Assembly (NCBI GenBank): GCA_942493245.1
Contig: OW818685.1
Coordinates: 3,224,001-3,288,000, forward strand
From: DAOPYU01 sp942493245
GTDB taxonomy: Bacteria; Sumerlaeota; Sumerlaeia; UBA8349
Reading direction: 5' to 3'
Length of the DNA stretch: 64,000 nt
Shown one piece after another: positions 1 through 8,964 of this stretch. The stretch's first letter is position 1. Every line of letters starts with the position of its first letter. The position numbers and the translations under genes are program-made. The notes under the pieces were generated by a model. It was given only the letters and a program-made list of their open reading frames with translations, was not told the origin of the DNA and did no database searches.

Positions 1-2
1 TC

Positions 3-1670
3 GACACCGATGGCGGAAAACCGCGTCAACTCACCCGGGGCCTGTTTGACGACACCGACCCATCTCCCCTGCCCGACGGGGGACTGGCCTTCATCTCAAC
101 CCGCCGGGGCGGATTCGCCCGCTGCAACAACCCCTGGGAACCCCTTGCCACCGCCACCCTCCACCGGATGGACAAGGACGGCCGGAACATCCAGACCCTC
201 TCCTTCCACGAAACCAACGAATGGCACCCCAGCGTCCTGAACGACGGACGAATCATCTACACCCGCTGGGATTATGTGGACCGCTCGGCGGCCAACTTCC
301 ACGGCCTGTGGACCGCCAACCCCGACGGCAGCAACCCCATCGCCGTCTTTGGCAATTACACCCACCGCATCAACGCCCTCTACCAGGCGCGCGCCATTCC
401 CGGTTCCAAGCGAATCGCCTTCATCGCCGGCGCGCACCACGCCGACGTGGGCGGGTCGCTCGTCCTGCTCGATCCCACCCATGTGGCGCTCGATCCTGAA
501 AGTGGTGAAGACCAGTTGGATTCGATCGAAACACTCACCCCCGAGGTTTGCTTTCCCGAGGCGCCCGGCTGGCCAAAGAGTTACTTCCACAGCCCCTGGC
601 CCCTGTCGGAAGACGTCTTCCTCACCGCCTTCAGCTTCGACCCCCTCCCCGGCATGGGGCCTAACGTCAAGGAGGACACCCGCACGGGTCTTTATTACCT
701 GGACCGGTTCGGAAACCTCGAATTGCTCTACCGCGACCCGGACATCTCAAGCATGTATCCGATTCCGCTGACACCCCGGCCCGTTCCACCGGTCTTACCT
801 TCTTCTTCCGATTCGACTCTCCAGGACCAGGGCACGTTCCTGCTCACCGATGTGAACCGGGGCCACTTTCCCCTCCCCGCGTCACGCCCCATCCGCAGTC
901 TGCGTATCTTTCAGGTTCTCCCCAAAACAGACACCCACATAGTCAATCAGCCCCGCATCGGGTACGCCAATGCCGAAAGCGCGCGGATGTTGTTGGGAAC
1001 CGTCCCCGTGGAGTCGGACGGTTCCGCTTACTTCCTGGCCCCGGCGCACAAAGCCCTCTACTTCCAAGCCGTGGATGAAGACGAACGGGCGGTGCAGAGC
1101 ATGCGCAGCATCACCTACCTCCAGGCGGGCGAGCAGCGCGGCTGCGTGGGATGCCATGAGCCACGCACGACCTCGGTGAAAACCTCTCTGGCCGGGGCAC
1201 AGCCGTTGGCCATGCGCCGCCCCCCGTCCCAGATTCAACCCGGCCCGGATGGATCAAGTCCAATGGGCTTTGCCCGGTTGGTCCAACCCGTTCTGGATCG
1301 CAATTGCGTGCGTTGCCACGACGGCTCGGAAGGGGAAGACAAGAGTCCCCTAGTCCTGACCGGCAAACCTCAGGGGGACTTTACCCAGTCCTACGAGAAC
1401 CTGCGCCCCTTTGTGCGCTGGTACGAATGGGGCGACCAGAGTATCTCGGCCGTGACCACCTGGCCCGGCCGCATCGGCACGGATGCCAGCCCCCTCATGA
1501 AGATTCTGGAGGACGCCCACCACGGATCCAAACTGAATCTCACGCGCGAGGACCGGAACCGGATCAGGGTCTGGCTCGATGGAAACGCGCCCTTCTATGG
1601 CGCCTATGATGAAAAAGCAAGAGAGGCTCAGAAAAGAGGAGAAGCCATAGACCCACCGGAAGTCCAATAA
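3..1670 (+). CDS. Di-haem hydrazine-synthase-alpha-like propeller protein (5' partial)
   Basis: The reading frame is open from the left edge, so the true start and any signal peptide lie outside the window; 555 residues are visible. The first half carries TolB/WD40-like beta-propeller phrases (TDGGKPRQLTRG, a DPSPLPDG motif, ANPDGSNP). The second half has two CxxCH c-type haem sites, GCVGCHE (bases 1143-1157) and NCVRCHD (1305-1319), which implies export and periplasmic haem attachment. This architecture is the 'hydrazine synthase alpha subunit middle domain' family that is widespread in PVC bacteria. Most such proteins have nothing to do with anammox, and no beta/gamma hydrazine synthase subunit is present here. 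A redox or electron-transfer role is likely but the substrate is unknown. A GH172-like gene follows 137 bp downstream on the same strand. Confidence 0.85.
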   Translation, partial: DTDGGKPRQLTRGLFDDTDPSPLPDGGLAFISTRRGGFARCNNPWEPLATATLHRMDKDGRNIQTLSFHETNEWHPSVLNDGRIIYTRWDYVDRSAANFHGLWTANPDGSNPIAVFGNYTHRINALYQARAIPGSKRIAFIAGAHHADVGGSLVLLDPTHVALDPESGEDQLDSIETLTPEVCFPEAPGWPKSYFHSPWPLSEDVFLTAFSFDPLPGMGPNVKEDTRTGLYYLDRFGNLELLYRDPDISSMYPIPLTPRPVPPVLPSSSDSTLQDQGTFLLTDVNRGHFPLPASRPIRSLRIFQVLPKTDTHIVNQPRIGYANAESARMLLGTVPVESDGSAYFLAPAHKALYFQAVDEDERAVQSMRSITYLQAGEQRGCVGCHEPRTTSVKTSLAGAQPLAMRRPPSQIQPGPDGSSPMGFARLVQPVLDRNCVRCHDGSEGEDKSPLVLTGKPQGDFTQSYENLRPFVRWYEWGDQSISAVTTWPGRIGTDASPLMKILEDAHHGSKLNLTREDRNRIRVWLDGNAPFYGAYDEKAREAQKRGEAIDPPEVQ

Positions 1671-1807
1671 CGGTATCGGTATTTTGTACGCCCTTGAGCA
1701 GCCGTCGTCTCATATCTTTTGTTTTCTGGACGAGGGGGACTCGAAGGCTTGCACATCTCACGCAAAGCCGTGAAAAACACCACGCTTCAGGAAAGGGAAC
1801 CCAACAC

Positions 1808-3451
1808 ATGATCACATCTCTCCCGTTCCACCCAACCAGGAAAGTCACCCGGCTGGCGCTCTGCGCGCTGGCTCTGGTCTCTCTCCTCTGCCTCCCCCTG
1901 GCCACACAGGCCGCTCTCATGAGCGATCTGGCGCAACCCCAGGAAGGCCGCAGCATGCGGGTCAGTTCCGCCCACCGGCTCGGGCCGGACGGCAAGTTCG
2001 ACCCGAAAGGCAAACCGGACCCCAACAGCAACAGTGACAACAAGAACGTCGAACCGGGCGCCACCAAGATCCTCATGGAGGAAAAAGGCCCGGGCGTCAT
2101 CACCCACATCTGGATGACCTTCCTCGGACCGGAACCGCAGGACTGGGCCAAACAAGGCTCCGCCAACCACCAGGACATGCTCCTGCGGATCTTCTACGAC
2201 GGAGAGACCCGCCCCGCCGTCGAAGCGCCCGTCGGTGACTTCTTCGCCAACGCCTTCGGGAAACGGAACGAAGTCCTCAGCCTGCCGGTTATCGTCGAGG
2301 ACGCCGACTCGTACAACTGCTTCTGGCACATGCCCTTCCGCAAATCCATCCACATCGAAATCGAAAATCAGAGCGACAAGCCCATCAGTCTGCTCTATTT
2401 CAACATTGACTGGATTCAGAAGAAGATCGCCGACGACATCCCCTACTTCTACGCCCAGTATCGGCAGGAATACCCTGTCGAGAAAGGGAAAGACTACGTC
2501 GTCCTTGAAACCGAGGGCAAGGGCCACCTGGTCGGCGTCGCGCTGGCCGTGCGAACCCGCAGCCCGGCGTGGTTCGGCGAAGGGGACGAAAAAATCTGGA
2601 TCGACGGGGAAAAAGACGCCTCGATCTGGGGCACGGGCACCGAGGACTACTTCCTCTCCGCCTGGGGTCTGAAGCGAGTCCTCACCCCCTACTTCGGCGT
2701 GCCCTATTTCGACCAGTGGGGGATCGTCGGCGGCCACACCAGCGCCTACCGCTGGCACATCAACGACCCCATCGTCTTCAACACCGGCATCAAGGTCGCC
2801 TTCGAGCACTACGGCTGGCTCTCGCCCGACGAGAACCCCAAAAACATCAGCGACAGCTGGAACGAACGCGAGGACGACTTTTCGAGCGTGGCCTACTGGT
2901 ACCAGACCGGCCAGCCCACCTTCACCGCCCGCGCCCCCAAGGCCAGCGAACGCCACCTGCCCAACCTCGACCAGATTGTCCCCGTTTCTACAAAACCGGA
3001 CAGCATCCGCCACGGAGAAGGCACCGTCGAAGTCAACAAGGCGCTTCCCCTACCCGACGGCCACCTGTTCTACCGTCCCGCGCAACCCACGGGCGGATGG
3101 ATCGAGATCCCCTTCGAGGTCAAAAAGAAGGAACCGATTCGCCTCTGCATCAGCGGCGTGCGTTCCTACGATTACGGCCGCTACCAGGCCTCGCTCAACG
3201 GCGTGAAACTCGGCGAGCCGGTGGATTTCTACGGCGAGAAGACCGAAGAATGGGAAACACACTTTCTGGACTTCTGGCCCGAACCTGGTCAGTACACCCT
3301 GCGCCTCGAATGTGTCGGCCAGAATCCGAAATCGCAGGGGAACTTTATCGGCATCGAGTCGCTCCGGCTGCGCGAGCGCCGTCCCCGCGTCGCCGAATAC
3401 GGCCACGACAAGGACAAAAAATGGCAGGAAAAACCGACGTTGTACGAGTGA
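1808..3451 (+). CDS. Secreted GH172-like (DUF2961) glycoside hydrolase
   Basis: This 547-residue protein belongs to the DUF2961 family, now GH172, whose characterised members act on alpha-D-fructofuranosides or D-arabinofuranosides. I chose the ATG at 1808 because a hydrophobic signal peptide follows at once (residues 10-36, ending ATQA). The frame stays open upstream to 1694, but that stretch encodes an arginine-rich segment without signal character. Family hallmarks are GTGTEDYF with Glu279 and the later YRWHINDPIVF...AFEHYG block with Glu333. These are conserved acidic positions; I cannot say from memory which one is the nucleophile. The C-terminal ~130 residues (from about residue 400) look like a beta-sandwich. 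It probably acts in the periplasm or outside the cell on plant or microbial glycans, alongside the GH36 and GH10 enzymes nearby. The exact sugar is unknown. Confidence 0.88.
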   Translation: MITSLPFHPTRKVTRLALCALALVSLLCLPLATQAALMSDLAQPQEGRSMRVSSAHRLGPDGKFDPKGKPDPNSNSDNKNVEPGATKILMEEKGPGVITHIWMTFLGPEPQDWAKQGSANHQDMLLRIFYDGETRPAVEAPVGDFFANAFGKRNEVLSLPVIVEDADSYNCFWHMPFRKSIHIEIENQSDKPISLLYFNIDWIQKKIADDIPYFYAQYRQEYPVEKGKDYVVLETEGKGHLVGVALAVRTRSPAWFGEGDEKIWIDGEKDASIWGTGTEDYFLSAWGLKRVLTPYFGVPYFDQWGIVGGHTSAYRWHINDPIVFNTGIKVAFEHYGWLSPDENPKNISDSWNEREDDFSSVAYWYQTGQPTFTARAPKASERHLPNLDQIVPVSTKPDSIRHGEGTVEVNKALPLPDGHLFYRPAQPTGGWIEIPFEVKKKEPIRLCISGVRSYDYGRYQASLNGVKLGEPVDFYGEKTEEWETHFLDFWPEPGQYTLRLECVGQNPKSQGNFIGIESLRLRERRPRVAEYGHDKDKKWQEKPTLYE

Positions 3452-3477
3452 GAAACAAGAACCTTCCAGAAATTTGA

Positions 3478-3525
3478 GTGGGGAGTGCGGACTGAACGCC
3501 CGCACTCCCCACTTTCATTTTCGGC
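3478..3525. terminator. Strong intrinsic terminator between convergent genes
   Basis: A perfect 13-bp stem (3478-3490 with 3500-3512) encloses a 9-base loop and is followed on the plus strand by a T-rich tract (actttcatttt). It lies 26 bases after the GH172-like stop codon. It also faces the end of the leftward gene at 3561, so it could serve both, although the minus-strand tail (caaattt) is weaker. Confidence 0.85.
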
Positions 3526-3560
3526 CTGTCGTGAACAACTCGCCCCATGCCCGCTCAATC

Positions 3561-5138
3561 TTACATGGCGTTGATGGACTTGCAGATGTTCTTCGCCGCG
3601 CTCCAGGCGCCGCCGTCGTAGAGCGCGTGGATCTGGACCAGGGCGTCCGAGAGACGCATGTCGGGCACCTTGTCGGCGTTCGTGTCCACCATCGCTTCGC
3701 TGCCGATGGGGGCGTAGGCGATGTTGAGCATCAGGGCGGTGTAGTACTGGTTGGCGCGCGCCCGGTGGTAAGCGTTGCCTGTCTCCAAGCTGCCCTTGAG
3801 GATGTCGTAGAGTTTCTCGAACGTGTCAATCACGTTGCCCTCGATGTCCTGGAACGGCAGGAAGCTCATGATTTCCGCCTTGCTCACCCGTCCGTTCGGG
3901 ATATTGTTGGCGGCATGGTACCACACGTGGTGCTGCCAGAAGGGCAACTGCTCGATCGAGCCTTTGGTGGCAATCGAGGTGTTCCACTGCAATGTTTTCT
4001 CCTGGAGATAAGCGCCGGGGGCCGCAAAAATCACGTCCTGTTTGGCGCTGTTGGCCGAAAGCAACAGATACACGGTGCGGCCCGTGGCCGAAGCCGTCAC
4101 CGTGACCGTCCGGGTTTCGATGCGGGCGCGCTTCGAGCGCTTGACCCCTTTGATGCCGTCGAGCGGCGCCAGCGCCGTCGGAGTCGGCTCGTCCACATAG
4201 GTGACATACGTGCCGCTCGTGTTCGTCACGGCATCCAGCGTCGTGCCGCCCTCGGCGAAGGTTCCGTTGCTCGTGGTGAGGTGGAACGGCTGGCCTGAGG
4301 CCGGTTGCGCGCCCTGCTGGGCGGTAACGAAGACGTGAACCCGGTTGAGCGTGGAGTCCAGTTGAAGCAGAACCGTCAGATCGCCTCCTTCGGATTCCAG
4401 CAGACGCTTGCCCTCGGATTCCGCGAGCATCTCCTGAGCCAGATTCTCGATCTCCAGATCGGTCCGCTGCGGATCGTTGTCATGAACGGGCATGTCGGCC
4501 ATGACCGGTGTGTTGTTGGGATAGACGGTATAGAGCGGGGTGTCCCCATAAAGCAACCGCCAGACGGCCGTCTGGATGGCCGTGCCGCGCAATTTGGTGG
4601 GGGCGGTTCCCAGATCGGTCAACGGGTAACGATCCACGATGTAGGCGATGCGGTCCACATCCGCCGGAGCCATCAGTTCGGGCAGCAGATATGTCACCGG
4701 AGCCTGGGTCACACCACCCGCGCGAGTGGCGACAGGCGCGCGGCCCGCGTCACGACTCGAACCCGGCACTTCCACCGACACAACCTCGTCGTCGGCGCTG
4801 GAAGTCGTCGAACTGGTCGGTTCGACATGCGAGGCGTCGGCCGACTTCAACGTCATTGAGGTCGCGGAAAAATCCCCCGACGGCACCGCCATATCCACGC
4901 AATACCCCTCGACCTGGGTCTTTTTCCCATCCAGATAGAGGGGAATCATGCCCACGACCGCTCGCCAGTACTTGCGATTGTGGTCCTTGTACACTTCGGC
5001 GTATTGGGCCGCTTTGGCCAGCACTTCGCTCGACTTGCCCACCTTGACCTGGACATCGGTGGAGGAAGTCCGAGCCTGCGCCACTCCCACCCAACACAAC
5101 AACCCAACCAGCAACGACAGCGCAATCTTCTTTTGCAT
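3561..5138 (-). CDS. Secreted protein with putative Cys-Gln thioester domain
   Basis: The start at 5138 is supported by a GAGGTG ribosome-binding site five bases upstream and a clear signal peptide (residues 1-22, ending GVAQA). The frame is open further upstream without signal character. The 525-residue protein has two motifs that recall bacterial thioester adhesin (TED) domains: EGYCVDMAVPS with Cys80, and TAIQTAVWRLLYG with Gln189. In TED domains a Cys and the Gln of a (T/I)Q-x-A-(I/V)-W motif form an internal thioester that bonds covalently to host or surface targets. Between them lies a low-complexity Ser/Thr linker (about 92-130) whose TLKSADA phrase recurs in the gene at 11121-12896. 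The remainder has Ig-like character (GQPFHLTTSNGTF) and an alpha-helical C-terminus with no sortase signal. Function is inferred from motifs only. Confidence 0.72.
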   Translation of the reverse strand: MQKKIALSLLVGLLCWVGVAQARTSSTDVQVKVGKSSEVLAKAAQYAEVYKDHNRKYWRAVVGMIPLYLDGKKTQVEGYCVDMAVPSGDFSATSMTLKSADASHVEPTSSTTSSADDEVVSVEVPGSSRDAGRAPVATRAGGVTQAPVTYLLPELMAPADVDRIAYIVDRYPLTDLGTAPTKLRGTAIQTAVWRLLYGDTPLYTVYPNNTPVMADMPVHDNDPQRTDLEIENLAQEMLAESEGKRLLESEGGDLTVLLQLDSTLNRVHVFVTAQQGAQPASGQPFHLTTSNGTFAEGGTTLDAVTNTSGTYVTYVDEPTPTALAPLDGIKGVKRSKRARIETRTVTVTASATGRTVYLLLSANSAKQDVIFAAPGAYLQEKTLQWNTSIATKGSIEQLPFWQHHVWYHAANNIPNGRVSKAEIMSFLPFQDIEGNVIDTFEKLYDILKGSLETGNAYHRARANQYYTALMLNIAYAPIGSEAMVDTNADKVPDMRLSDALVQIHALYDGGAWSAAKNICKSINAM

Positions 5139-5535
5139 AAAACACCTCATCCCCTTGTCTTGATCTCGACTTCCAATTTCTTCACTTGAGACTACGAAAA
5201 AATCCCACTCACTTCCAGAAAAACCTCTGCTGCAGGCAAAATAAATCTCACTCACACCCTAACTTCAACACATTAAGTGAGCAAAACTCAGGCCAAACAG
5301 ATCTGTCGAGAAAATCAAAAGAAAATTGACCGCGAACAACTGATAAATATCGCGTTACAAGTGAACCGAATACCCCGGCAAGGTCAGGAATGCGCGACAT
5401 ATTCAATTCTGAACAACCCTGGGGACTCAGAAATGAGCAACCTGATCCTTTCTGACTGCCTCCCGTAACTATCCACACCTCAAGTCTATAGACCACCAAC
5501 AGACGCTTGCCCCGGACAAATTGAGGCGCACGGTG
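5139..5535. other. 397-bp intergenic stretch, upstream region of the thioester gene
   Basis: No convincing coding frame, palindrome or RNA gene was seen. It should hold the promoter of the leftward thioester-type gene and any terminator of the leftward GH36 gene, but I could not find a clear -35/-10 pair or hairpin. Confidence 0.5.
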
Positions 5536-8118
5536 TCATTTTTGATCTTCCCGCTTGTAAATCCAGACCGCTGCGCCCGGCGTTTCCCCGATCTCCACCC
5601 GCAACCCCTCCTGAAGGAACACTTCCCCCATTCCTTCAAGAGTGTTCCGCCCATCCACCGACTCGAACCGATACCCGGCCTGCGGGTTCAAGCCCTGCAG
5701 GGGGAAACGCCCCACTTCCCACCGGGAGGCGGGACGGCGGAACAACAAAATGCACCCCTCCCCCCGCTCCGGAACGTCAAACTGCCACCCGATCCAGTCC
5801 GACCCGCTCAACGACCATTCGGTCAGCGGGTAGAAGTCGCCATACAGGAACGGTTGAATGCGCTTGAGTTGGGCAAACAACGCGCGCAGCTGGTCGTAAT
5901 CCAGTTTCTCGCGCAGGTCAAACCCGTACCCCAGCATCGGCGCCACGTTGCTCCAAAAAGCGTACGGCTCGACAGGCGTTTTCCCTCCGCCGTAGTAACC
6001 GGCATTTTGACAGGCGACCGTCCCGGTGCCCGTCGCGGGGAACCAGAAGGAGAGACCGTAGGTCATCGCCTGAGTCGGCTCACAGAGAAACGCCCGGTCG
6101 GTGCGCCAGAGGGGCACGGAACGGCGCATGAACTCGAGGTCGAGCCGGCGCCCGCCCGAAGCGCAATTGTCCACCACCAGATCTGGGTGACGCCGCAGCA
6201 GTTCATCCCACATCGAAAGCAGGTTCATCAGGTGCTTCTGTTCGATCAACCCCTGCCGGTCGGGCGTCTCGGCGTTGGCTTTGTTCCAATAGGGGGACAG
6301 TTCCAGATTGCAATCCTGCCGATACAGATCAATCCCCTCCTGGGTCAAAATGCTGTCAATCCGTTCGGTGAACCAGTCGCGCACTTCGTCGAGGTGGAAC
6401 TTGACCAGCCCGTCCTCGGGACCGTTCCAGAGCCATTCGGGTTTGTTTTGCGAGAGCCAGCTGCCCTTGCGCATCCGCTCCGGCTCGAACCAGAGGACGA
6501 TTTTCAACCCCTTCTGGTGGGCATGGTCGGTGACCTCTTTCAGACCGTTGGGGAAGCGTTTCTTGTCCACTTCCCACGTCCCCGTCCGATTCCACTCTCC
6601 ATCGCAGGGGTACCACCCGGCGTCCATCCACCAGTAATCGAGCGGGATCTTCTCCTCCAGATAGCGGTCCACAAACATCTTTTGATTCTCGGCGGTGGCC
6701 TGGGTCATTTCCATGTAGGCGCGCGAGCTGGAGGCCGAAGTGAACGGTTCAAGCAGTTTGCCACCGGGACGCGGCGTCACATGCGCGTTCATCCAACGCC
6801 GCCAGACGTTCTGGGCATGGACCCAGTCGCCCCGGTAGAATTGCAGAACCGTCAACGGCGTCCGCGCCGACTCGCCCGGACGCAGGACGAAACGCGTGGT
6901 CTGTTGCCCGGCCTGCAGACGCAGGCCCGTCCTTTCGTCGCGGACAAAATCGGCCTGCCACTGCCCCGGCCACCCCACGGCGGCCAGAACCCCCACCCCT
7001 TCCCACCGCAGGTTGAAGTAGGGCAGGATGCCATCCGAGCTGCGCCCGCCGTTGGGGGCAAAGGTGTTGCGGGACTTGGGCAACAGGGTCTCGCACCGCG
7101 GTTTGAAATCCTCATCCGCACAGGTTGAACCATTCCAGGAGCGCAGTTCAAACTCCCCGGATGGCGGGTGCGGGATCTCGTGCCGCTTCAGGAGCGTGTC
7201 CAGCCCCCGCACCTCGGTCAGGAGCGGAGTGTCGCGCTCGCCCCGATTGGTGAACTGGACCGTCCACTGGACGGTTGGAAAATCCGAAAAGCGCGTCAGA
7301 TCGCACCGAACCTCGAGTTGCGTCTCCGGGTCGAGCCAGGTGAGCGTGTCGGTCCGCGTGTCCCCGCTTTTTCCCTCCTGACGCGTAAACTTCCACTTGG
7401 GCAGGAGGTCGGCGCTCTTGCGATCCCCATACAGGAAGGAGAAGGGCAACCCACCCGCCCCGATGTTCTCCTCCTGACCGTCGAGAATCGGCATCGAAGC
7501 GATCGAGAGGGTGTCCCCATTCGCGAGCGTGACGGTGGGCCGCACCCACCCCGCCGTGTCGCAGAAATACTCCCCCGCCGGGTCCACAATCAGGTCGAGC
7601 GAGGTCACCCCGTCGAGGTCCAGTTCCACCTTCAGCGGGTCCATCCCTTCTTTTCGGAGATCGGACTTGAACAACTCGCGTTCGCCCGCCCGAACGATGA
7701 AGAGGACCGATCCTTTCCCGCCTGCGCTGAAGGGATTGGTCAACACCCCCACCTGGGCCGAAAAATGCCGCACAGGCGACGGGAACGTGACGCGCAGGTG
7801 GCTCGGGGCGTGCGTGAACAGCCCGTCGGAATACCGGTTCTTCCCAAGACGCAAGGCCTGGTCGGCATCGCCCGGAACCGAGTTCTGGGTCACCCACTCG
7901 AGCCGTTTCAGGACCGAAATGCCCGCCTTGGGGGATTCAAGAGGCCCGACCGCCTCCGGCCCGAAACTCCCGAGCGTCCACTGTGCGGCCAGGAACCGTT
8001 CACTGTCCGTCGGCCCCTCGGCCCAGACCGAGGCTGCCAGAGCGGCGCACACCGCCACTGTCCCCACCAGTCGCCACAGAATAGAACGCCGCGCCCCGAA
8101 GCCCTCTTCTTTCCGCAT
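5536..8118 (-). CDS. Secreted GH36 alpha-galactosidase with N-terminal NPCBM-like domain
   Basis: The ATG at 8118 is preceded by AGGAG at good spacing and followed by a signal peptide (about residues 11-33). Residues ~45-200 resemble an NPCBM carbohydrate-binding domain (ADQALRLGKNRYSDGLFTHA, then a GEYFCDTAGWVRP segment). The rest follows GH36 order: N-terminal beta-sandwich (~225-430), then the TIM barrel with DYWWMDAGWYP, KIVLWFEPERM, LYRQDCN (putative nucleophile Asp602) and DNCASGGRRLD (putative acid/base Asp660). Here the usual YxKWD before the nucleophile reads YRQD. GH36 enzymes remove terminal alpha-galactose from oligosaccharides such as raffinose or galactomannan; related clades act on alpha-N-acetylgalactosamine, which I cannot exclude. 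The gene stands alone, probably with its own promoter near 8120-8200. Confidence 0.92.
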   Translation of the reverse strand: MRKEEGFGARRSILWRLVGTVAVCAALAASVWAEGPTDSERFLAAQWTLGSFGPEAVGPLESPKAGISVLKRLEWVTQNSVPGDADQALRLGKNRYSDGLFTHAPSHLRVTFPSPVRHFSAQVGVLTNPFSAGGKGSVLFIVRAGERELFKSDLRKEGMDPLKVELDLDGVTSLDLIVDPAGEYFCDTAGWVRPTVTLANGDTLSIASMPILDGQEENIGAGGLPFSFLYGDRKSADLLPKWKFTRQEGKSGDTRTDTLTWLDPETQLEVRCDLTRFSDFPTVQWTVQFTNRGERDTPLLTEVRGLDTLLKRHEIPHPPSGEFELRSWNGSTCADEDFKPRCETLLPKSRNTFAPNGGRSSDGILPYFNLRWEGVGVLAAVGWPGQWQADFVRDERTGLRLQAGQQTTRFVLRPGESARTPLTVLQFYRGDWVHAQNVWRRWMNAHVTPRPGGKLLEPFTSASSSRAYMEMTQATAENQKMFVDRYLEEKIPLDYWWMDAGWYPCDGEWNRTGTWEVDKKRFPNGLKEVTDHAHQKGLKIVLWFEPERMRKGSWLSQNKPEWLWNGPEDGLVKFHLDEVRDWFTERIDSILTQEGIDLYRQDCNLELSPYWNKANAETPDRQGLIEQKHLMNLLSMWDELLRRHPDLVVDNCASGGRRLDLEFMRRSVPLWRTDRAFLCEPTQAMTYGLSFWFPATGTGTVACQNAGYYGGGKTPVEPYAFWSNVAPMLGYGFDLREKLDYDQLRALFAQLKRIQPFLYGDFYPLTEWSLSGSDWIGWQFDVPERGEGCILLFRRPASRWEVGRFPLQGLNPQAGYRFESVDGRNTLEGMGEVFLQEGLRVEIGETPGAAVWIYKREDQK

Positions 8119-8191
8119 AGCCGATCTCCTTATCTATAGTGGTTGCCAAAAAGAATCTTCATCATGACGCAGAGTCGGGTGTTCCGGATTC

Positions 8192-8385
8192 AAGTCCCGT
8201 CAGGGACTTTTGACAATAACCCAGCGCTTCAGCGCTGGGCTCAGGATCATCCCTTTTCCCCGTCCCGGAGGGACGGTTGTCGGTTCCCCCGCGTTTTTCA
8301 GTCGTCCCTCCGGGACGAATTGTCTGAGGACCGTTTTCCCACCGTTGAAACGGTGGGCTACTTTCTCTCCGTCCCTCCGGGACGG
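8192..8385. repeat. Cluster of six REP-like short palindromes
   Basis: Six perfect inverted repeats lie within 194 bp: 8192-8209 (7-bp arms, loop gtca), 8220-8239 (CCCAGCGCT arms), 8260-8276 (CCGTCCC arms), 8302-8318 (TCGTCCC arms), 8338-8357 (CCCACCGTT arms) and 8369-8385 (CCGTCCC arms). Three share the GTCCC-3nt-GGGAC core in alternating GGA/TCC loop orientation. They resemble extragenic palindromes common in PVC genomes. No RAYT transposase (the Y1 enzyme linked to REPs) is visible in this window. Confidence 0.85.
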
Positions 8386-8449
8386 AACGGCTCATCGCAA
8401 GAACCGGCGGTCGCACACTGGAGGTTCTTTCCGGCAATTACTCTGGTAC

Positions 8450-8484
8450 GAAGAAAAAGGGGGACAGGCCAATGTCTGTCCCCC
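8450..8484 (-). terminator. Intrinsic terminator of the small ACT-like gene
   Basis: On the minus strand a 9-bp GGGGGACAG/CTGTCCCCC stem (8476-8484 with 8459-8467) is followed directly by TTTTTCTTC. It lies about 90 bases downstream of the leftward gene at 8573-8836 and fits a rho-independent terminator. Confidence 0.85.
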
Positions 8485-8572
8485 CCCCTCCCCAAAACAA
8501 TTATACCTGCCCCCACTTGAGCGGAAAGCCGCACGGTCTGACGGGGAAACAAAGCCTCCGATGAGGAGACAC

Positions 8573-8836
8573 TCAATCGTGTCTGAAGACCATTTTCTGA
8601 ACTTCGATGCCGGGGATGGCGCCGAGTTTGTCGGCCAGTTCGAGGCAACGGGCCTCTTCGCCGAACATTTCCAACAGCACCAGGCCGTTGGGCGAATTGG
8701 CGTTCTCGACTTCATGCAGGCCCAGACGGGTCTTGATGTTGCTACCGTATTCGGTAAACAGATACTGGACTTCCGGCGCCTTGGTCAACCGTTCGGTGAC
8801 ATGGACGCCGAGGATGATGTGCTGGTCGAAATTCAT
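8573..8836 (-). CDS. Small ACT/ferredoxin-fold protein, possible TM1266-like regulator
   Basis: This 87-residue protein starts at an ATG with an AGGAGC ribosome-binding site. It reads as one beta-alpha-beta-beta-alpha-beta unit: IILGVHVTERL, a SNIKTRLGLHEV strand, NGLVLLEMFG and GIEVQKMVF. That pattern matches small ACT/NikR-C-like proteins such as the TM1266 'putative iron-only hydrogenase system regulator' group, found in anaerobes. No DNA-binding domain, cysteine cluster or hydrogenase gene is present here, so the regulatory reading is inference. It is monocistronic, with a recognisable promoter and terminator of its own, which argues that it is a real and separately controlled gene. Confidence 0.8.
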   Translation of the reverse strand: MNFDQHIILGVHVTERLTKAPEVQYLFTEYGSNIKTRLGLHEVENANSPNGLVLLEMFGEEARCLELADKLGAIPGIEVQKMVFRHD

Positions 8837-8887
8837 GGTTCGCTCCTTTGCGATGAGAAATCAAACACCCCCACAGAATACGGTCAG

Positions 8888-8915
8888 CCTATAACCGAAC
8901 GGGGGGGCTTGTCAA
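8888..8915 (-). promoter_or_regulatory. Sigma-70-type promoter of the ACT-like gene
   Basis: Read on the minus strand, TTGACA (8910-8915) is followed after 16 bases by TATAGG (8888-8893). This predicts transcription from about base 8881 and a leader of about 45 bases before the ATG at 8836. The -35 is a perfect match and the -10 matches four of six positions. Confidence 0.65.
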
Positions 8916-8964
8916 CCCCCACGGAAGAGGGAAACTGAAAAATGAACACGGGAGAAAGAAAAAG

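Noticed and set aside
3..1670. Anammox hydrazine synthase
   Set aside because: Only the alpha-like domain is present. This family is common in non-anammox PVC bacteria and no other anammox gene is here.
5556..7128. Large rightward open frames antiparallel to the GH36 gene and similar long shadows elsewhere (e.g. 14571-16790, 60267-62744, both leftward)
   Set aside because: They are opposite-strand shadows of high-GC coding regions, with no recognisable domains, while the other strand encodes complete known families.
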